DNA of 64,000 bases, taken from positions 1 to 64,000 of the forward strand of contig NZ_WTYV01000003.1 of NCBI RefSeq assembly GCF_009827655.1. Reading direction: 5' to 3'. The stretch is from Alteraurantiacibacter buctensis (lineage in GTDB: Bacteria > Pseudomonadota > Alphaproteobacteria > Sphingomonadales > Sphingomonadaceae). A program made the position numbers and the translations under genes. Below are positions 60,307 through 64,000 of the stretch, piece by piece. The notes under the pieces were generated by a model, which made no database searches, was not told where the DNA came from, and saw only the letters and a list, made by a program, of their open reading frames with translations. Positions within the stretch are counted from its first letter, which is position 1. Each line of letters opens with the position of its first letter.

Positions 60307-61419
60307 ATGAAGACTAGGGCAGCCGTAGCGTTCGAGGCCAAGAAGCCGCTGGAGATCGTCGAGCTTGACCTGGAAGGCCCCAAGGCCGGCGAAGTGCTGG
60401 TGGAAATCATGGCCACCGGCGTGTGCCACACCGATGCCTATACGCTGGACGGGTTCGACTCAGAGGGGATCTTCCCCAGCGTGCTGGGCCACGAAGGGGC
60501 CGGGATCGTGCGCGAGGTTGGCGCGGGCGTGACTTCGGTCAAGCCCGGCGACCACGTGATCCCGCTCTACACCCCGGAATGCCGCCAGTGCAAAAGCTGC
60601 CTCAGCGGCAAGACCAACCTGTGCACCGCGATCCGCGCCACGCAGGGCAAGGGGCTGATGCCCGATGGCACCACGCGCTTTTCCTACAAGGGCCAGCCGA
60701 TCTTCCACTACATGGGCTGCTCCACCTTCAGCAACTTCACCGTGCTGCCGGAAATCGCCGTGGCGAAGATCCGCGAGGACGCGCCGTTCCAGAGCGCCTG
60801 CTACATCGGCTGCGGCGTGACTACGGGCGTTGGCGCGGTGACCAACACCGCCAAGGTGCAGGTGGGCGACAACGTGGTCGTCTTCGGCCTGGGCGGCATT
60901 GGCCTCAACGTGATCCAGGGTGCGCGGCTGGCCGGAGCCAACAAGATCATCGGCGTCGACATCAACCCTGATCGCGAGGAATGGGGCCGCAAGTTCGGCA
61001 TGACCCATTTCCTCAACAGCCGGGGCCTGAGCCGCGAGGACACCGTGGCCAAGATCGTCGAGATGACCGATGGCGGCGCGGACTACACCTTCGATGCCAC
61101 CGGCAACACCGACGTGATGCGCACCGCCCTCGAAGCCTGCCACCGCGGCTGGGGCACCTCCATCATCATCGGCGTTGCCGAAGCGGGCAAGGAAATCGCT
61201 ACCCGCCCGTTCCAGCTTGTGACGGGCCGCAACTGGCGCGGCACGGCCTTCGGCGGGGCCAAGGGCCGCACCGACGTGCCCAAGATCGTCGACATGTACA
61301 TGACCGGCAAGATCGAGATCGATCCGATGATCACGCATGTGATGGGGCTGGAAGAGATCAACACCGCGTTTGACCTGATGCACCAGGGCAAGTCGATCCG
61401 CTCGGTCGTGGTGTTCTGA
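60307..61419 (+). CDS. frmA: S-(hydroxymethyl)glutathione dehydrogenase (class III ADH)
   Basis: A 370-residue zinc alcohol dehydrogenase that oxidises the glutathione adduct of formaldehyde to S-formylglutathione. The catalytic zinc ligands are C40 (GVCHTDAY), H62 (LGHEGAG) and the Cys of YIGCGVTTG; the structural zinc cysteines are C92, C95, C98 and C106. [18 protein letters not shown] binds NAD. Its stop overlaps the start of the ferredoxin gene by one base. Its presence fits formaldehyde from Rieske- and P450-catalysed demethylation. Codon use looks higher in GC than in the neighbours. Confidence 0.94.
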   Translation: MKTRAAVAFEAKKPLEIVELDLEGPKAGEVLVEIMATGVCHTDAYTLDGFDSEGIFPSVLGHEGAGIVREVGAGVTSVKPGDHVIPLYTPECRQCKSCLSGKTNLCTAIRATQGKGLMPDGTTRFSYKGQPIFHYMGCSTFSNFTVLPEIAVAKIREDAPFQSACYIGCGVTTGVGAVTNTAKVQVGDNVVVFGLGGIGLNVIQGARLAGANKIIGVDINPDREEWGRKFGMTHFLNSRGLSREDTVAKIVEMTDGGADYTFDATGNTDVMRTALEACHRGWGTSIIIGVAEAGKEIATRPFQLVTGRNWRGTAFGGAKGRTDVPKIVDMYMTGKIEIDPMITHVMGLEEINTAFDLMHQGKSIRSVVVF

Positions 61420-61736
61420 TGGGCTCGGTCACCGTCATCACCCGTGCTGGCGACAGGCATCAGCTTAAGCTGCGGCCGGGCGTCAGCGTGATGGAAACCA
61501 TTCGCGATGCCGGCATCGACGAATTGCTGGCGCTGTGCGGCGGATGCTGTTCGTGCGCGACCTGCCATGTCTATGTCGATCCCGCTTTCGCAGGTCGCAT
61601 TGCGCCGCTCAGCGAGGATGAAAACGACCTGCTCGATAGCTCGGATCATCGGACCGAGGCTTCCCGTCTGTCATGCCAGCTGGCGCTGTCCGAGGACCTG
61701 GACGGCCTGACGGTTCGCATCGCGCCGGAGGACTGA
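61419..61736 (+). CDS. putidaredoxin-type [2Fe-2S] ferredoxin
   Basis: A 105-residue ferredoxin with the cluster ligands C40, C46, C49 ([11 protein letters not shown]) and C86 (RLSCQL). [17 protein letters not shown] follows the pattern of DdmB, the dicamba-demethylase ferredoxin (also 105 residues), and of CYP199A-type partners. It lies between the formaldehyde dehydrogenase and the reductase, and probably feeds electrons to the five Rieske oxygenases and/or the P450. Confidence 0.92.
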   Translation: MGSVTVITRAGDRHQLKLRPGVSVMETIRDAGIDELLALCGGCCSCATCHVYVDPAFAGRIAPLSEDENDLLDSSDHRTEASRLSCQLALSEDLDGLTVRIAPED

Positions 61737-61741
61737 CGGCC

Positions 61742-62977
61742 ATGCAATCGGTCGATATCGTTATAGTCGGGACCGGCCACGGCGGCGCACAGGCTGCCAT
61801 CGCCCTGCGCCAGCAAGGATTCGCCGGCTCGATCCTGATGCTGGGGCGCGACGGCGATCTGCCATACGAGCGTCCCCCGCTGTCGAAGGACTACCTGGCC
61901 AGGGACAAGCCGTTCGAACGTATCATGATCCGCCCGGCGTCCTTCTGGCAGGAACGCGAAGTGCAGATGCGCGGCGGGTGTGCGGTCGTGAAGGTCGATC
62001 CTTCAGCACACCAGGTCGAACTCGCGAGCGGAGAGCGGATCGAATACGGCAAATTAATTTGGGCAACCGGCGGTGATCCTCGCCGCCTGTTGTGTCCCGG
62101 CTCAAACCTAGCGGGCATCCACTGCATCCGCGACAAGGCCGATGTCGATAGCCTGATGGCCGAACTCGACGGCGGCGCGAAGCGGATCGTTGTGGTTGGC
62201 GGCGGTTACATCGGCCTGGAAGCAGCGGCGGTGCTGACCAAGCTTGGCTGTCAGGTCACCCTGCTCGAAGCGTTGCCCCGTGTGCTTGCCCGCGTTGCGG
62301 GTGAGGAGCTGTCCGCCTTTTACGAAGCCGAGCACCGCGCGCACGGAGTTGACCTGCGTACCGGGGCGCAGGTCGTTGCCCTGTCGGGCAGCAATGGCCG
62401 TGTCGCTGCGGTTGAGCTTAGTGATGGGACGGTCATGGCATGTGACGCCGTGATCGTAGGCATCGGCATCGTGCCCGCAGTGGATCCGCTAATCGAAGCC
62501 GGGGCCGTACACGGTAACGGCGTGACTGTGGATGCATACTGCCGCACCAGCCTTACAGATGTCTACGCCATTGGTGACTGCGCAGCCTATGCGAACGGCT
62601 GGGCCGACGACGCCACCCTTCGTGTCGAAAGCGTCCAGAACGCGCACGACATGGCCTCTACTGTCGCGAGGCATGTTATGGGCGAGGATGCGTCCTATGT
62701 CGCGCTACCCTGGTTCTGGTCCAACCAGTATGACCTCAAGCTGCAAACGGTCGGACTGAACACCGGTTACGACGCTACCATCCTGCGGGGAAATCCGGCG
62801 GAGCGCAGCTTCTCGGTCATCTACCTGCGCCACGGCAAAGTCGTCGCGCTCGACTGCGTCAACCGGGCCAAGGATTATGTCCAGGGCCGCAAGCTGGTTG
62901 AAGGAAGGGCTAAGGTCGGAGGCGACAAACTCGCTGATCCATCTACGTCACTGAAAGATATTGCCTCAAGCCATTGA
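61742..62977 (+). CDS. FAD-dependent ferredoxin reductase
   Basis: A 411-residue NAD(P)H:ferredoxin reductase of the putidaredoxin-reductase type: [15 protein letters not shown] (FAD), [32 protein letters not shown] (NAD, about 143-162), [15 protein letters not shown], and a C-terminal [15 protein letters not shown]. It resembles DdmA, which pairs with DdmB and the dicamba Rieske oxygenase. The start at 61742, 5 bases after the ferredoxin stop, avoids overlap with it. It is the last intact gene in the window. Confidence 0.93.
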   Translation: MQSVDIVIVGTGHGGAQAAIALRQQGFAGSILMLGRDGDLPYERPPLSKDYLARDKPFERIMIRPASFWQEREVQMRGGCAVVKVDPSAHQVELASGERIEYGKLIWATGGDPRRLLCPGSNLAGIHCIRDKADVDSLMAELDGGAKRIVVVGGGYIGLEAAAVLTKLGCQVTLLEALPRVLARVAGEELSAFYEAEHRAHGVDLRTGAQVVALSGSNGRVAAVELSDGTVMACDAVIVGIGIVPAVDPLIEAGAVHGNGVTVDAYCRTSLTDVYAIGDCAAYANGWADDATLRVESVQNAHDMASTVARHVMGEDASYVALPWFWSNQYDLKLQTVGLNTGYDATILRGNPAERSFSVIYLRHGKVVALDCVNRAKDYVQGRKLVEGRAKVGGDKLADPSTSLKDIASSH

Positions 62978-62979
62978 GT

Positions 62980-63370
62980 CGTGCTGCGCGCACGCCAGGC
63001 GCCAGCCAATCTGACCAGTGCATCGTCATTGTAAGCCTTGCAATGCGTCGGGCGAAGAGCTGAAGCGAGGCGATGGGCAGCCATGCGGTTGCCGGGCCCC
63101 ATCTGCCGATCCTGCGCAGAGCTTGCTGGAGCCTGTCGCCAGCATAACCACCATCGGCAAAGGCATCTCGGAGCCACGGGAAGCGCGTGATGCTCGCGGC
63201 CAGCACCAGGGGTTGCCCGGTTTCGGTCCTGAATTTTTTGGCAGTGTGGATTACGGCGTGGACCAGGTTGCAGTTGGTGTGAGTCAAGACGTAGCGCTTG
63301 TGGCCCTTGATCTTCTTGCCTGCATTATAGCCACGAGGACCGCCGCATCAGCCGGAATCGAGCCATAAGC
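62980..63370 (-). pseudogene. IS5-family transposase remnant
   Basis: Fragments of an IS5-type DDE transposase read on the minus strand across a frameshift: GPRGYNAGKKIKGHKRYVLT-type segment, then LTHTNCNLVHAVIHTA, and FPWLRDAFADGGYAGDRLQQALRRIGRW, which matches the conserved RFPWLRHVFADGGYAGDKL of such transposases. The N-terminus and the rest of the C-terminus are absent or out of frame, so the element is dead. It follows the reductase stop and may mark an old island junction. Confidence 0.65.
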
Positions 63371-64000
63371 CAGTGCAATAGATCGCATTCAAAGATGCAG
63401 TTTCTGCCTTGGATTGGGGACAGGTAATCAGCGTTTTACATGATCTTCTGCCAGAGTTCTTATGACGTATGGAGCGACGGAGAAATGCAATCCAAGAGCT
63501 TGCATGATAAAATTTGATAAGCTCGGCAATCCTACAGGTTGGCAGAGGGACGTGTCGGATGGGGCCTATACCTATGCTGTCCGGACCGAGCTCACCAACT
63601 GACGGGACGAACAGCGATTCTCGTGCGAGGATGCCGGACCTCTCGATCAGTCGCTCCCTCGTGATGAACTTCCGGGCAAACACTATCCGCGTGCAAGCGC
63701 GCGGGCACCGGCACCGCCACGCCTTTTTCCTCTCCTAAGGAGCGGGGCGGTGCCGGAATTTCACGGCGGGTCCCGTCTGGATCAGCTTGGGGATGACAGT
63801 TGTCCGTAACAGCAATCAAGATGCGGTCCGATGAGAAATGCCAAATTGCGTTCGCCTCCGGTCAAAGAATTAGAGCGCATCTGGGGCGCGGGTATCGATG
63901 CGCCTTTCAGCAATTCTTCCTAGGTCGCGTTATCATTATCGACGCGCGTTATTCACTCTAGATTTCAGGTACACACCAGATGCCCACCGATATCGAAATT
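63371..64000. other. 630 bp with no recognisable gene
   Basis: Short frames only, none with a recognisable domain or a ribosome site. The composition is less GC-rich than the neighbouring genes, and the stretch probably contains further remnants of insertion sequences. Confidence 0.5.

Noticed and set aside
63348..63819. Frames beyond the IS5 remnant as genes
   Set aside because: No domain, no ribosome site and no recognisable transposase motifs.
1..64000. CRISPR array
   Set aside because: No regularly spaced identical repeats of 24-40 bases were seen; only the three 14-bp operator-like repeats at 34.6 kb recur.

Overview
The window comes from a high-GC alphaproteobacterium, most likely a sphingomonad (Novosphingobium/Sphingobium/Sphingomonas type). 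The support is a gcrA cell-cycle regulator, hspQ, plug-domain TonB receptors, LigM-type tetrahydrofolate O-demethylases, vanillate-demethylase-type Rieske oxygenases, and a ferredoxin/reductase pair resembling the dicamba-demethylase electron-transfer proteins. Only the first 2.1 kb looks like core chromosome: gcrA, an ABC-2 permease, hspQ and tRNA-Ser(CGA). A P4-type integrase begins 150 bp after the tRNA, so the rest is read as accessory DNA, probably several nested islands.

Layout. 2.2-4.2 kb: two tyrosine recombinases. 4.4-10.7 kb: catabolic block A, with a LigM-like demethylase and two SnoaL-fold proteins under a TetR regulator, a TonB receptor gutted by an internal deletion, and two Rieske oxygenases. 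10.8-20.9 kb: a serine recombinase and plasmid/ICE-type accessory genes (DUF6961-like, thermonuclease, excalibur, MucR, S24 repressor). This stretch is interrupted at 14807-18615 by a 3.8-kb IS1-type transposon with 26-bp inverted ends, an 8-bp target duplication and four passenger genes. 20.9-34.4 kb: an F-type conjugation operon (traA-L-E-K-B-dsbC-V-C-x-trbI-peptidase-W...H-G) in which a deletion has joined the end of traW to the end of traF, so traU, trbC and traN are missing. 34.8-35.5 kb: two small DNA-binding regulators.

36-63 kb: catabolic block B. A GntR regulator sits beside a second LigM-like demethylase. Next come a deletion scar joining tetR and SDR remnants, an FAH-family hydrolase with a SnoaL-like protein, a LysR regulator and a type I extradiol-type dioxygenase. 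A tightly overlapping plus-strand operon follows: third LigM-like enzyme, two Rieske oxygenases, O-methyltransferase, D-2-hydroxyacid dehydrogenase, enolase paralogue, APH-fold kinase, FAD monooxygenase, ACMSD-like amidohydrolase, GlcG-like protein, a further Rieske oxygenase, a second amidohydrolase and a CYP199A-like P450. A TonB receptor, glutathione-dependent formaldehyde dehydrogenase, [2Fe-2S] ferredoxin and ferredoxin reductase close the block. The last kilobase holds a decayed IS5-type transposase.

How the genes fit together (inference): the window looks like an O-demethylation and ring-cleavage island for a methoxylated aromatic compound. Three LigM-like enzymes would pass methyl groups to tetrahydrofolate. 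Five Rieske oxygenases and the P450 would remove methyl groups oxidatively as formaldehyde, which the class III alcohol dehydrogenase would oxidise, with the ferredoxin and reductase supplying electrons. The extradiol-type enzyme, FAD monooxygenase, FAH hydrolase and ACMSD-like protein would process the ring. The least explained part is the coupled hydroxyacid dehydrogenase, altered enolase and kinase, which looks like a dedicated phosphorylated-intermediate branch.
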